Source: Nissolia schottii (taxonomy: Eukaryota > Streptophyta > Magnoliopsida > Fabales > Fabaceae). From it: DNA of 64,000 nt. Position numbers and translations under genes: made by a program. Below, in pieces: positions 24,857 through 34,779 of this stretch. Where the stretch lies: NCBI GenBank assembly GCA_003254905.1, contig QANU01095819.1, positions 996,376 through 1,060,375 of the forward strand, in the 5' to 3' direction. A model generated the notes under the pieces. That model searched no databases. It saw only the letters and a list, made by a program, of their open reading frames with translations, and was not told the DNA's origin. Numbering within the stretch: the stretch's first letter is position 1; every line of letters begins with the position of its first letter.

Positions 24857-25517
24857 TGCACGTGTTCATGAATATCTTGATGTACATTATGTGCCTTACT
24901 ACAAAATTCATGAAGGCCTTCTGCCGGGATCTAGAAGTTCCGTCAATATGGTGCGCTGTGAATATTTTCGTCTTATGAATGATTGTGAGTTCAAGGCATG
25001 ATCAAATACGTTCATGTTTCATTTTACTATCTCTTTAGTGATAATAACTATATGTATCCATAGTTTGTTATGTATGCCAATCAGTGTCTAAGGTTGCTTT
25101 GCAATTTATAGCTTATAACAGTTGCGTTGTTCTTATTTTGAAATTGAAGACTAGAAGATGAACCTCGAGCTCGGGTGTTAGAAACGGGTGAACCGATGGC
25201 TAAATGGTGAGTGAGAACTACTTTTGGCTTCTAATTTTATGGTTAGCTATGTTCTATTCTGATGATTCTTTCATTGCTTAATTCATATACTTGTAATTGA
25301 AGCCCTTCATACGTACCATTCGATAGTTGGGAAAATCTTGTGGATTATAGTGGAAGATCTAGCCTGGGAGATGGTCAAAAGTCATCAATATATATATTTT
25401 TGTTTGCAATCGAAGACGAAAGCCTTCGATAAGTGGAAGTCCTCGAGAGCCACCTGTGTAAGTACACCCGAGTTTTTTTTTCTTTTTCTTTTTCTTTTAT
25501 ATATATTAATTAACGAT

Positions 25518-25552
<35 letters not shown>

Positions 25553-25871
25553 CTTTGTTCTTTAATACTCCCATTTTTGTTATTTTCTGCACCCCATAGA
25601 TCAGAAGAACTCTCTACCCAGGAATATTCCCAAGCAAGTCCTCAAAAGCTATCTGAGTGAGCACACGCGAGGCAGTTTTTTTTTTAACTTAATGATACTT
25701 TATAGAAAAATATTAATTTGTTCTTTATATCTCTGTCTTTTTTGCTATTTTTTCTGCTCCCATACAGAGCACAAAGAGAAAAGGAATTTCAGGAATACCT
25801 TGAGAAAGAATATCCTTACCCATTATGGGCTATAAACCGCTACAATAAATCCCGAAAAGAAGGGGTTAATT
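24857..25871 (+). pseudogene. Exon remnants of an unrecognised multi-exon gene, unit 1 copy B
   Basis: Same exons and stops as copy A, plus two further exon-like segments beyond the TA tract: about 25602-25656 (RSEELSTQEYSQASPQKLSE) and about 25768-25871 (REKEFQEYLEKEYPYPLWAI, then NRYNKSRKEGVN and a stop). The last segment corresponds to the last exon of unit 2. Confidence 0.5.
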
Positions 25872-26039
25872 AGTTTCTCAACCTTAGTCTATTGATTTTC
25901 TGCAATTATATTACTTTCATTTAAAAGTTTATCTTTGATATTTGTTTCTTAAGAAGAAAAGTATAACGTTTTTCGATTGCTGGATCTGGTTGCATGCTAT
26001 TCTTATTATGTAGTTGGCTCTCTTCATATATTGTACTTT

Positions 26040-27004
26040 ATGGCTCAACCCGAATCTCTTGAAAAGCCCGACCCATCAGCTGAGAAATGCTTTTTTGCAC
26101 GTGTTCATGAATATCTTAACGTACGTCATGTGCCTTACTGCAAAATTCATGAAGGCCCTCTGTCGGAATTTAGAAGTTCCGTCAATATGGTGCGCTGTGA
26201 ATATTGTCATCTTATGAATGATTGTGAGTTCGAGGCACAATCAAATACGTTCAGGTTTCATTTTACTATCTCTTTAGTGATAATAACTATATGTATCCAT
26301 AGTTTGTTATGTATGCCAATCAGTGTCTAAGTTTCTTTGGAATTTATAGTTTATAACAGTTGCCTTGTTCTTATTTTGAAATTGAAGACTAGAAGATGAA
26401 GCTCGAGCTCGGGGTGAACCGATGGCTAAATGGTGAGTAAGAAATACTTTTGGCTTCTATTTTAATGCTTAGTTGTGTTCTGTTTTGATCGTTCTTCCAT
26501 TGCCTAATTCATTTACTTATAATTGAAGCCCTTCATATGTACTATTCGATAGTTGGGGAAATCCTATTTCTTTAGCCGATGGACATGCTCAAGAGCAAGC
26601 GGAGTCCTCACACGCAAAGTTTTTACTGTTTACTTGATGTTTGTTGAATTATATTTATTTGTTCTTAGTACCTCCATTTTAATTACTTTTATGCACCCCT
26701 ACAGATTAGAAGATTCTATTGCCCAAAAACATTTTGATGGACGTTCCCAAGAGCTATTGGAGCGAGTATACGGGAGGTTTTTATTATTATCGTTTACTTA
26801 ATGATGGTTTTGAGAAAGATATTAATTTGTTCTTTATACCCTTACAGAGTGCAGAGAGAAATGGAATTACGACAGTATTTAGAGAAACAATATCCTTATC
26901 CGTTATGGGCAATTGACCATTACAACAATACTCGAAAAGAAGGGATTAATTACCTTCTCGATCTTAGTGTATTGATTTACTTCAGTTATATTACTTTTAT
27001 TTAA
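26040..27004 (+). CDS. Unrecognised multi-exon gene (best-preserved unit 2)
   Basis: Five exon-like segments join in phase: 26040-26254, 26388-26432, 26529-26618, 26705-26765 and about 26854-27004. The first starts MAQPESLEKPDPSAEKCFFA and contains VHEYLNVRHVPYCKIHEGP and a possible metal-binding CEYCHLMNDC. The others give LEDEARARGEPMAK, PSYVLFDSWGNPISLADGH, LEDSIAQKHFDGRSQELLER and REMELRQYLEKQYPYPLWAI. All junctions have GT/AG, and phases agree across them only if the last acceptor is placed after gtgcag (26853). No family is recognised and no function is proposed. It could be a real small gene or the least damaged member of a repeat-borne family. Related damaged units lie at 18843-19442, 24857-25871 and 28624-29252. 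Confidence 0.45.
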
Positions 27005-27117
27005 AAAATTCTTCATTATATTTGTTTCTCAGTAAGAGCAGTACAAGGTTTCTGACTGCTGGGTCCAGACTCATGCATGTGCTATTACGGACTTGGCTTT
27101 CTTCATATACTGCATTT

Positions 27118-28061
27118 CCTGCGCCATGATCATCTGCTCCTCAAAAACACTATCAGCCACTTGAGCATTCTCTTCCTGATGATGATGATCTCCTCCTCGT
27201 ATCATGTTCATCAAAAGCTTGACTTGCCCCAGCTCCTGTTCCAAGCTCCCCTTCAGCACATTCAGAGTGGCCAACATCCCATCCCTGTTCATATTCAGTA
27301 AACCTCCCCCCTACACCCTTGAAGCTCTCAGCAACATCCACATGATCATCACCACCACCACCACTGGTAGGGTTTGGCTCGCACGTTGTTATTCTTGATC
27401 CAGCAGCAACACCACCACCACCATGATGCTCTTGTGATGACTCACCACCCATATTTTCTCAGATAACCATTAATGCTTCATGCTCCATTGACTGATGATG
27501 ATGGTGATGATCACTTGGGAACACCGGTTCAAGTTCTAGCCCATCTTCATTGAAGTTCCAACCGCTAATCCTTCTCTGCTTCAAGTTCTCCTTTAACATC
27601 TCACCATCCAACTCATCATCATCATCATCATTCATCGTTGCATGCATCATAACCTTGTCAATTTCTTTGTACCTCTTCTCAACACTCGGCAACCCTTGCA
27701 GCACATTCTTCACCAAGAACTCCGACCACTTGCAGTTCCTAAAGAAGGGATGCTTCAGCAGCTTCTCAGCATTAGGCCTCTTGCCTAGATCCTGATCCAG
27801 GCAAGAAGCCACCATGTCCTTGAACGCCTTGGAGAATTTCTTCCTCCTGTTCTCTCCCTTATAATCAAAATCTGAAAACCGAAACCGCTTCGTGATCTTG
27901 AGCACCATGGACTTAGAAGGAGGGAAGTGGGACAATGGAGGCCTCCCGTGTGCAAGATCCAAGGCGGTTATCCCGAATGACCAGATGTCCGCCTTGAAGC
28001 CGTAGCCGACGTGAGAGTGAATCACCTCCGGAGCCATCCAGTACGATGTTCCCGCCAAGCC
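27118..28061 (-). pseudogene. Broken BLUS1 copy (exon 2 only)
   Basis: Corresponds to BLUS1 exon 2 (10385-11324) but lacks the last 40-odd codons. It begins after the intron with [13 protein letters not shown]. It carries TGA at 27461-27459 where the intact gene has CGA, and a frameshift from an extra C near 27303-27310. Exon 1 is absent: the intron remnant jumps at about 28211 to sequence matching 12323 onward, so the kinase ATP-binding half and promoter are deleted. Confidence 0.9.
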
Positions 28062-28529
28062 CTGATGTAAGGATAAATAAGTAAATATATCTATTTGGTT
28101 AAGTTAGTTATTATAGTTGGCAGTTAGCCAGCTGTAATTTTCTGTTAAAAGTTAGTTTCTAGAAGTTTCTATTTCTGTTAGTAGCTTGTCTGTAATCCTC
28201 AATTGATGAAATGTAAGCCAGCGGTGATTTATGTGTGTGGATGTGGAACCGTGCATGTGAATCCCAAAATTGCTGTGTAGCCATGCACTCCTTTCTTTTT
28301 GTAGAGAGATATTATAGCTTTTTTTCTAATAGGAATTGCCAAACCAACTTATGTTGATTAATTTTATGAAGCCGATGCTACTTTGTAAATGGAAAGTCCT
28401 TTTTTAATGCTTACATTCATCATTTAAATTAAAAACGGAAGCTCTTTTGCATATCATGCAAAAATTTTCGGTTTTTGGTTCAATATCCTGCAATAAGTTG
28501 AATCGATCACATTATAATGAATAAGTTGT
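28062..28529. repeat. Duplicated BLUS1 intron remnant and upstream flank
   Basis: 28062-28211 matches the BLUS1 intron. 28212-28529 matches 12323-12632. The junction lies in a short shared aatg word, consistent with an internal deletion of about 0.85 kb. The tail 28530-28622 (ending agctataaaaggttgtaaag) resembles LTR promoter sequence. Confidence 0.8.
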
Positions 28530-28622
28530 GTTATGATATGATAATTAGTTAGGGAGTTAGAATTAGTTACAAACTGTAACTGAATAAGCTGATTGTCAGC
28601 TATAAAAGGTTGTAAAGGAAAA

Positions 28623-28623
28623 N
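28623..28623. other. Assembly junction (n)
   Basis: Single n, followed by sequence identical to 26375 onward. It probably marks a contig join. Confidence 0.85.
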
Positions 28624-29252
28624 TTGAAATTGAAGACTAGAAGATGAAGCTCGAGCTCGGGGTGAACCGATGGCTAAATGGTGAGTAAGAAATACTTTTG
28701 GCTTCTATTTTAATGCTTAGTTGTGTTCTGTTTTGATCGTTCTTCCATTGCCTAATTCATTTACTTATAATTGAAGCCCTTCATACGTACTATTCGATAG
28801 TTGGGGAAATCCTGTTTCTTTAGCCGATGGACATGCTCAAGAGCAAGCGGAGTCTTTACACGCAAAGTTTTTACTGTTTACTTGATGTTTGTTGAATTAT
28901 ATTTATTTGTTCTTAGTACCTCCATTTTAATTACTTTTATGCACCCCTACAGATTAGAAGATTCTATTGCCCAAAAACATTTTGATGGACGTTCCCAAGA
29001 GCTATTGGAGCGAGTATACGGGAGGTTTTTATTATTATCGTTTACTTAATGATGGTTTTGAGAAAGATATTAATTTGTTCTTTATACCCTTACAGAGTGC
29101 AGAGAGAAATGGAATTACGACAGTATTTAGAGAAACAATATCCTTATCCGTTATGGGCAATTGACCATTACAACAATACTCGAAAAGAAGGGATTAATTA
29201 CCTTCTCGATCTTAGTGTATTGATTTACTTCAGTTATATTACTTTTATTTAA
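28624..29252 (+). pseudogene. Unrecognised multi-exon gene, unit 3 (5'-truncated)
   Basis: Copy of 26375-27004 with only a few substitutions (for example CPSYVLFDSWGNPVSLADGH). The first exon is missing because the copy starts at the n. Confidence 0.5.
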
Positions 29253-29365
29253 AAAATTCTTCATTATATTTGTTTCTCAGTAAGAGCAGTACAAGGTTTC
29301 TGACTGCTGGGTCCAGACTCATGCATGTGCTATTACGGACTTGGCTTTCTTCATATACTGCATTT

Positions 29366-29815
29366 CCTGCGCCATGATCATCTGCTCCTCAAAAACACTA
29401 TCAGCCACTTGAGCATTCTCTTCCTGATGATGATGATCTCCTCCTCGTATCATGTTCATCAAAAGCTTGACTTGCCCCAGCTCCTGTTCCAAGCTCCCCT
29501 TCAGCACATTCAGAGTGGCCAACATCCCATCCCTGTTCATATTCAGTAAACCTCCCCCCTACACCCTTGAAGCTCTCAGCAACATCCACATGATCATCAC
29601 CACCACCACCACTAGTAGGGTTTGGCTCGCACGTTGTTATTCTTGATCCAGCAGCAACACCACCACTACCATGATGCTCTTGTGATGACTCACCACCCAT
29701 ATTTTCTCAGATAACCATTAATGCTTCATGCTCCATTGACTGATGATGATGGTGATGATCACTTGGGAACACCGGTTCAAGTTCTAGCCCATCTTCATTG
29801 AAGTTCCAACCGCTA
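29366..29815 (-). pseudogene. Second partial BLUS1 copy
   Basis: Matches 27118-27567, including the same premature TGA and frameshift. It is cut off at the n at 29816. Confidence 0.85.
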
Positions 29816-29816
29816 N
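29816..29816. other. Assembly junction (n)
   Basis: Single n between the BLUS1 fragment and the PPR 5' half. It probably marks a contig join. Confidence 0.85.
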
Positions 29817-30938
29817 ATAGGCCTCATCGCATAATCCCCATTCTGCATAAGCTGATATCAGAGCATTCCAACTTACTTGGTTCCTGGTCTTCATCTCAAA
29901 AAATAATTTATGCGCATCCCCGAGATGTTCATGCTTTCCATAAGCGCCTATTATTGCATTCTTCACAAACAAGTAATCTTCATATCCACCTTTAACAACA
30001 TACCCATGTATTTCTCTGCCCCTGTCAACTTCAACCATATCAGCACATACGGATAACACCACAGCTAAGGCTTCAGCATTAATTTCAACCCCCTTCATCC
30101 TCATCAACTTAAACAACTCGAGTGTTTCATCATAAAGGCCACATCTAGCATGGCTTGATAAAAGCGAGGTCCAAGTCACAGAGTTTGGCTGCCAACCTTC
30201 CAACTCCATCCGCTTAAAAATCCTAGAAGCACCAAGAGAATCACGGTGCAATGCAAAACTGGAAACCATGGTATTCCACGACACATGGCTTCTCACAAGC
30301 ATTCCATCAAACAGGTGGCACGCATCAGCCATTCGCCCAAGCTTCCCATACATTCCCAGCAGCTCATTGATCACATGAAGATGATTACAAAAACCCAGTT
30401 GCAAAGCCTGGAAATGAACAATCCTGCAGAGACCATATCCACCAACATTGGAACAAGCCCGAATCACCAGCGGGAGAGTGAACCCGTCAGGGAAAAATCC
30501 AAGCTTTCGCATTCGAACGTAAATCTGAACCGCGTGTTCGTAGTACCCATGAGAGACATTGGCTCTGATAACCGAATTCCAGAGAAGAAGGTGTCGTAGA
30601 CCCTCAAAAGGAACCGCATTGAAGACTCTGCGAGCATCGGAGACAAGACCGAAGCGCGAATAAAGGGCTAAAAGCCTGGCGGCCAAGAAAGGGGAAGAAT
30701 ACGCGGCAGTGACGAAGAATTGGGAGTGGATTTGGCGAGCTTGTTGGAGAGTGAAGCATCGCTGGAGAAGGGAATCGAAGGAATCGAGAAGCTCATGGTG
30801 TTGGAGGTGGGTGGTGCAGGTGTGGTGGAGGTGGTAGATTGAAGGAGTGAGTTTAGGGTTTGAATGTGGGATGAGAAGAAGAGTGGGTTGGAAACGCGAA
30901 GAGAAAGAGAGGAAGCGCTCAGAAACGGCATTGAGCAT
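29817..30938 (-). pseudogene. PPR protein (At1g17630-like), 5' half
   Basis: Starts at ATG 30938 and stays open for 374 codons to the n. The N-terminus is rich in Ser, Arg and hydrophobic residues with few acidic residues, suggesting an organelle transit peptide. PPR units follow, for example LLLWNSVIRANVSHG, DGFTLPLVIRACSNVG, SHVSWNTMVSSFALH, NSVTWTSLLSSHARCG and NQVSWNALISAYAEWG. Its last 50 bp (29817-29866) equal 14130-14179 of the 3' half in the same frame. On this assembly the gene is split over about 15.6 kb. The 5' half itself shows no lesion, so an intact allele or locus may exist elsewhere. Confidence 0.88.
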
Positions 30939-33032
30939 GAAGCTTGAAGTGTCTCAGGTGACAACAGAAAGACAGAACAGTGAACGACGGAAAGAGGACG
31001 AGAATTTTTGGCGCCAGGTTAAGAACACAATGAGACAAGTGAAAACGACAAGTCGTTTAGGGACCTGTGTATTAGGCCTACATAGAAATCTTGTTGGGCC
31101 TGCATCCTAACTCCAAACTCAATTGTGGGTTATCGTGATCTTTTTTAGCTTGGTTTTTGTGAAGATGTGAATTGGGTATGCCATTGACCCCAAAAGAAAA
31201 AGGGAAAAGATTATGCAAAAGAAAAAATAAACGATTGCATTGACGTGCATCTTTCAGGCATATTGTAATTTATTCTTTGATGTACTAGCTTCAAGCCAGG
31301 AAAATTGGGATGATTTATTCCAATGCCGTGTCTTATGCCCTTTTCATGTGATCAAATCATGGGAAGGAACGTGACTCCCACTCCTTGTTTTGCACATGTC
31401 TAGGGTAGGACAAATTTGCTACAGAATAGAAAAATAATAACTCGACCGTAAAAAAAAAACAGAATTTTTTTTATATTGGAATTATTTTATTTTATTTTTA
31501 TAAAAGGTATATTTACCAAAAATTTGGAGAGAGTACCTCCATCTCAAGGAGAACACAAACGAATTCTTAATAGAAAATCAAAATGAAGGTATTTAAAATT
31601 GACTTAATTATGAAACATGTTTACCAAAATATTCTTGTTTAATATATAATTAATTCATTCCGCTAATCACACGCTATTTTTCTAGTGTGTTTAAAATTGT
31701 GTGAGGAGTAAAATTTAAAAAAAAAACCATAAATAGTATATTGATATGTGAAAATGATAAGTAAAATCAAATAATAATTTTTTCCTCAAAGTACATTATT
31801 TATTGTCATTTATTATAATTTGTATGTAAAATCTAAATTAACTGATAAGCTAAAGCGGGTAAAGCATTGATATTATCTTAAATTAAGTTATACATCTTAA
31901 ATCTTAAGAAATAATCAATTTTTACTTCATTTGATAGTATTTAAGAAAATATCTATTAAAAAACAAAACATTTTTCTTAACAAAATTTACAAAATAAATT
32001 ATTTTCTTAATAGTTGGTCCCACTCCGCAAGTGGCTAGGAATAGGAAGGAGGAGGAGAGCACAATAATTGAAGTCCGGTGAAGAGTGAAGAGGGCAGCGA
32101 CAGCAATGGAAAGAAACAACAAAACTACGCGGAAATTTATGGAGTGGGTGGTGGTGGTGGATGAATTTGAACACAACACCTGCCACTTCCTCCATCCATT
32201 GGCGTTTTTCAAAGCGACAGCGATTAACAATCAATCATTAGTGGCACTGCCATACGAAACCACACCACACACCTCACCAACTCAATTTCACTCCCACCTT
32301 CCTTATGCGAATAGGACTACGTGCCTAATGCAGACCACTTCCATTTTTTGTTTTTACATAACCAATTTCTATTTCATTGATAACGCATAAATTGAAATGA
32401 AAAATGAAAAAAGAATTCAATACTCAATAAAATAGTAAAAAAGTTATTAAATATTTCTTTAAAAAAAATTAAAAAAAAAACCTTGTTACTGGTTGTCCCT
32501 TTCTTCTTCATACCATTTCCCTTTAAGTCACCCATTAAAGTCTCTCTTAATCTATATTATAAGGGCAAGTTTGGTAGAGAATAGATACTCTTGTTAAATT
32601 TAAATTTGATCATACTTGATCATGTTAAACCACCACATTTAAACACATACAAGTAACAACAGTAGCAAGCACTACACAAAAAATATTAATATTACTCTTC
32701 GTGATCAAATTTATTTACTTGTCGGCATATTGATATAATTAGCTTTAAACTTTTCATGGTCTACTTTAAAAAGAATAAAAGTTTGCAAGTAATGTCCTTT
32801 AGATAATGACAAAGAGGTGCACTGAGTAAAAACAATCAACTTAACATTATACTCCATAACGCAACAAATCCAAACAATGAAGCAAAAGTGCAAACAAAAT
32901 AAGATTAGAAAAATACAAAACTTCTTTGTAAAAAAAGAAGAAAAAAATATATAGGACTGTATACAACGACGTAACAACTGTCGCCCACTAAAACCCTCCA
33001 CCAATCTTTGGGACATTTACATATATATATAT
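30939..33032. other. Intergenic, no gene seen
   Basis: Contains the PPR upstream region and long AT-rich DNA. Minus-strand frames at 31922-32234 have no recognisable domain. Confidence 0.55.
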
Positions 33033-33469
33033 ATATGGGATTTACACAGGGATATTCCCAAAATGTGGGGAGAAAAAATAAATTACGGATGTGTAGGATT
33101 TGGTACTGAAATCGGTCATGGTTGGACCGATTTCAGTACGCGAAAAAGCAAAAAAAAAAAAAAAAAAATTGGGGGGTGAAATCGGTCAGGGATGGACCGA
33201 TTTTACCCCCAAATTTTTTTTTTTTTTTTACGGGGCACTGAAATCGGTCCACAGCAAGCCGATTTTACCCCCATAATTTCTTTTTTTTTTTTTCGGGTAC
33301 TGAAATCGGTCCATCCCTAACCGATTTCCCCCCCCATTTTTTTTTTTTTTTTTGCTTTTTCGCGTACTGAAATCGGTCCAACCTGGACCGATTTCAGTAC
33401 CAAACCCCACACATCCGTAAATTATTTTTTCTCCCCACATTTCGGGAATATCTCTGTGTAAATGCCATA
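33033..33469. mobile_element. Palindromic element containing five hairpins
   Basis: Outer inverted repeats of about 75 bp run from atttacacagggatattccc to the complementary gggaatatctctgtgtaaat, flanked by TATATA. Inside are five short hairpins at about 33099-33138, 33178-33207, 33238-33269, 33300-33330 and 33367-33400. Their arms are TGAAATCGGTCC and complement, separated by A or T homopolymers and arranged symmetrically. No coding capacity. Superfamily not identified. Confidence 0.75.
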
Positions 33470-33713
33470 TATATGTAATTTTACCCCAATCTTTTCCTTC
33501 CCATTTACAAATTACAAGCACTTAACAATTATTACGAATATAAACAAATTCAGAAGAAAAAAAATACCAAAATAAAACTCAGCATTAAAAAGAAGCTACA
33601 AAAAAAGAAGCAAAAGCAAGAAATAAAGTTGAAAAAAAATGGAAATTAAAAAGGAAAAAAAAAAAAACAGAGCACATGGCAAACCTTCTAGCAAGCACAC
33701 GATCTTGGGGGGT

Positions 33714-34493
33714 TCATCCAACTGTCCATTTCCAGATCTTGAACCTGACGTCGACCTCGCAAGCGGCGTTCGCGGTGGACGCCGTCGCCGGCTTCTTCCC
33801 GGCGGGAAGTGTGACTTTAATTCCGTCGCAGTTGACTCTGATCCTCACCTTCGGCGTCTTCAATTTCCCCATCTCGGCCTTCACCTTTGTCTCCAGCTTC
33901 ACCTGCAGCGGCAGCCCGCTCTTGCTCTTCATCCCGCTCTTCAATTTCGCCGCCGCGTCGCTCTCCAGCGCCTCGCCGGAGCTCGAGATCGCCGCCTTCA
34001 GCAGCGTAGTGTTCTTCTCGCCGTGATCGAAGGCAGGGACAGTGCCGTCGCCGACGTCGACGTCGCCGGAGAGGATGGAGATCGCGGTGGGATCGTAGGA
34101 GAATTCGATGTGTTTGTTAGGGTTAGTGGCCGTGACGCTGATGGAGAATTTTGAGTTGAGTGTGGAGGACTTAGTGAGGTTGAGGTAGGAGAGGGTGAGG
34201 GAGGTGACGGTGAAGTTAGGGCGGTGGGGACGGTAGAGGAGATAGACGACGGTACCGGCGACGCCGATCAGGAGGAGGAGGATGAGGACTATGAGGATCA
34301 GCCAGAAGCAGAACCTGCAGCAGCAACCCCGGCGGCTACGGCGGTGGTGGTGGTGGGGCTGGGGACGGTAGGTAGGGCGGGTTGCGCCGTAGAGCTGGGC
34401 CTTGGTTGCCGGAAATGCAGGGTTGGCTCCGTTAACGGCGGGTCCGCCGTTGGTGGCGGGGGGCTTGGCTGAAGGGTAGACCCTGTCCGTCAT
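33714..34493 (-). CDS. NHL13: NDR1/HIN1-like protein 13 (NHL13-like), LEA_2 family
   Basis: 259 residues; a single-pass membrane protein expected at the plasma membrane. Related Arabidopsis NHL proteins act in bacterial defence and callose-type responses. It begins MTDRVYPSAKPPATNGG, then a Pro-rich N-terminus with YRPQPHHHHRRSRR, a Cys-rich juxtamembrane CCCRFC, a transmembrane segment at about 63-87, and YRPHRPNFTVTSL leading into the LEA_2 domain (about 115-235). The C-terminal KIWKWTVG is characteristic of this subgroup. Several N-x-S/T sites follow the membrane segment. The codon three positions upstream is TTG, so the ATG at 34493 is the start. Single exon, high GC, no damage. Confidence 0.93.
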   Translation of the reverse strand: MTDRVYPSAKPPATNGGPAVNGANPAFPATKAQLYGATRPTYRPQPHHHHRRSRRGCCCRFCFWLILIVLILLLLIGVAGTVVYLLYRPHRPNFTVTSLTLSYLNLTKSSTLNSKFSISVTATNPNKHIEFSYDPTAISILSGDVDVGDGTVPAFDHGEKNTTLLKAAISSSGEALESDAAAKLKSGMKSKSGLPLQVKLETKVKAEMGKLKTPKVRIRVNCDGIKVTLPAGKKPATASTANAACEVDVRFKIWKWTVG

Positions 34494-34565
34494 GGTTACC
34501 AAGTTTTCCTTGAGTGCTTGAAGTGAAACTGTGAATTATGAACTAAAAATTAGTGTAAAGAAACT

Positions 34566-34618
34566 TGAGAGAGAGAGAGCGAGAGAGAGAGAGAAAGAGA
34601 GAGTGCTATAGCTATAGC
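34566..34618 (-). promoter_or_regulatory. NHL13 leader: CT-rich tract and TATA-like palindrome
   Basis: On the minus strand a CT-rich run (34605-34566) lies 73 bp before the ATG, just downstream of gctatagctatagc (34606-34619), which could serve as a TATA-like site. CT tracts are common in plant leaders. Function is inferred. Confidence 0.35.
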
Positions 34619-34779
34619 ACAAGGGAATGGAAGGAAGGTGGTTGGGTTTGTGGGAGAGAGAGGTTGAGTTTAGTTTTGGGGTTAAGTGTGGATTAAAAGA
34701 GGACCTGTTTGGGATTTGGAGAAGAGGCTGAAGAAGACGGAGTGAGGTAGTGAGTGGGGTAGAGAAAGGGGGCAAAATT

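Larger units (their letters stand above)
19537..25551. repeat. 6-kb duplicated block, copy B
   Basis: Second copy of 13482-19535. It runs through the TA tract at about 25521-25551 into sequence not found in copy A. It may be a real tandem duplication or an unmerged contig overlap. Confidence 0.9.

Noticed and set aside
32007-32234. Minus-strand frames near 32 kb
   Set aside because: Short and His/Phe/Ser-rich with no recognisable domain; no splice-consistent extension found.
33639-34472. Long plus-strand open frames over the NHL13 locus
   Set aside because: They are antisense shadows of the GC-rich NHL13 coding sequence with no family features of their own.
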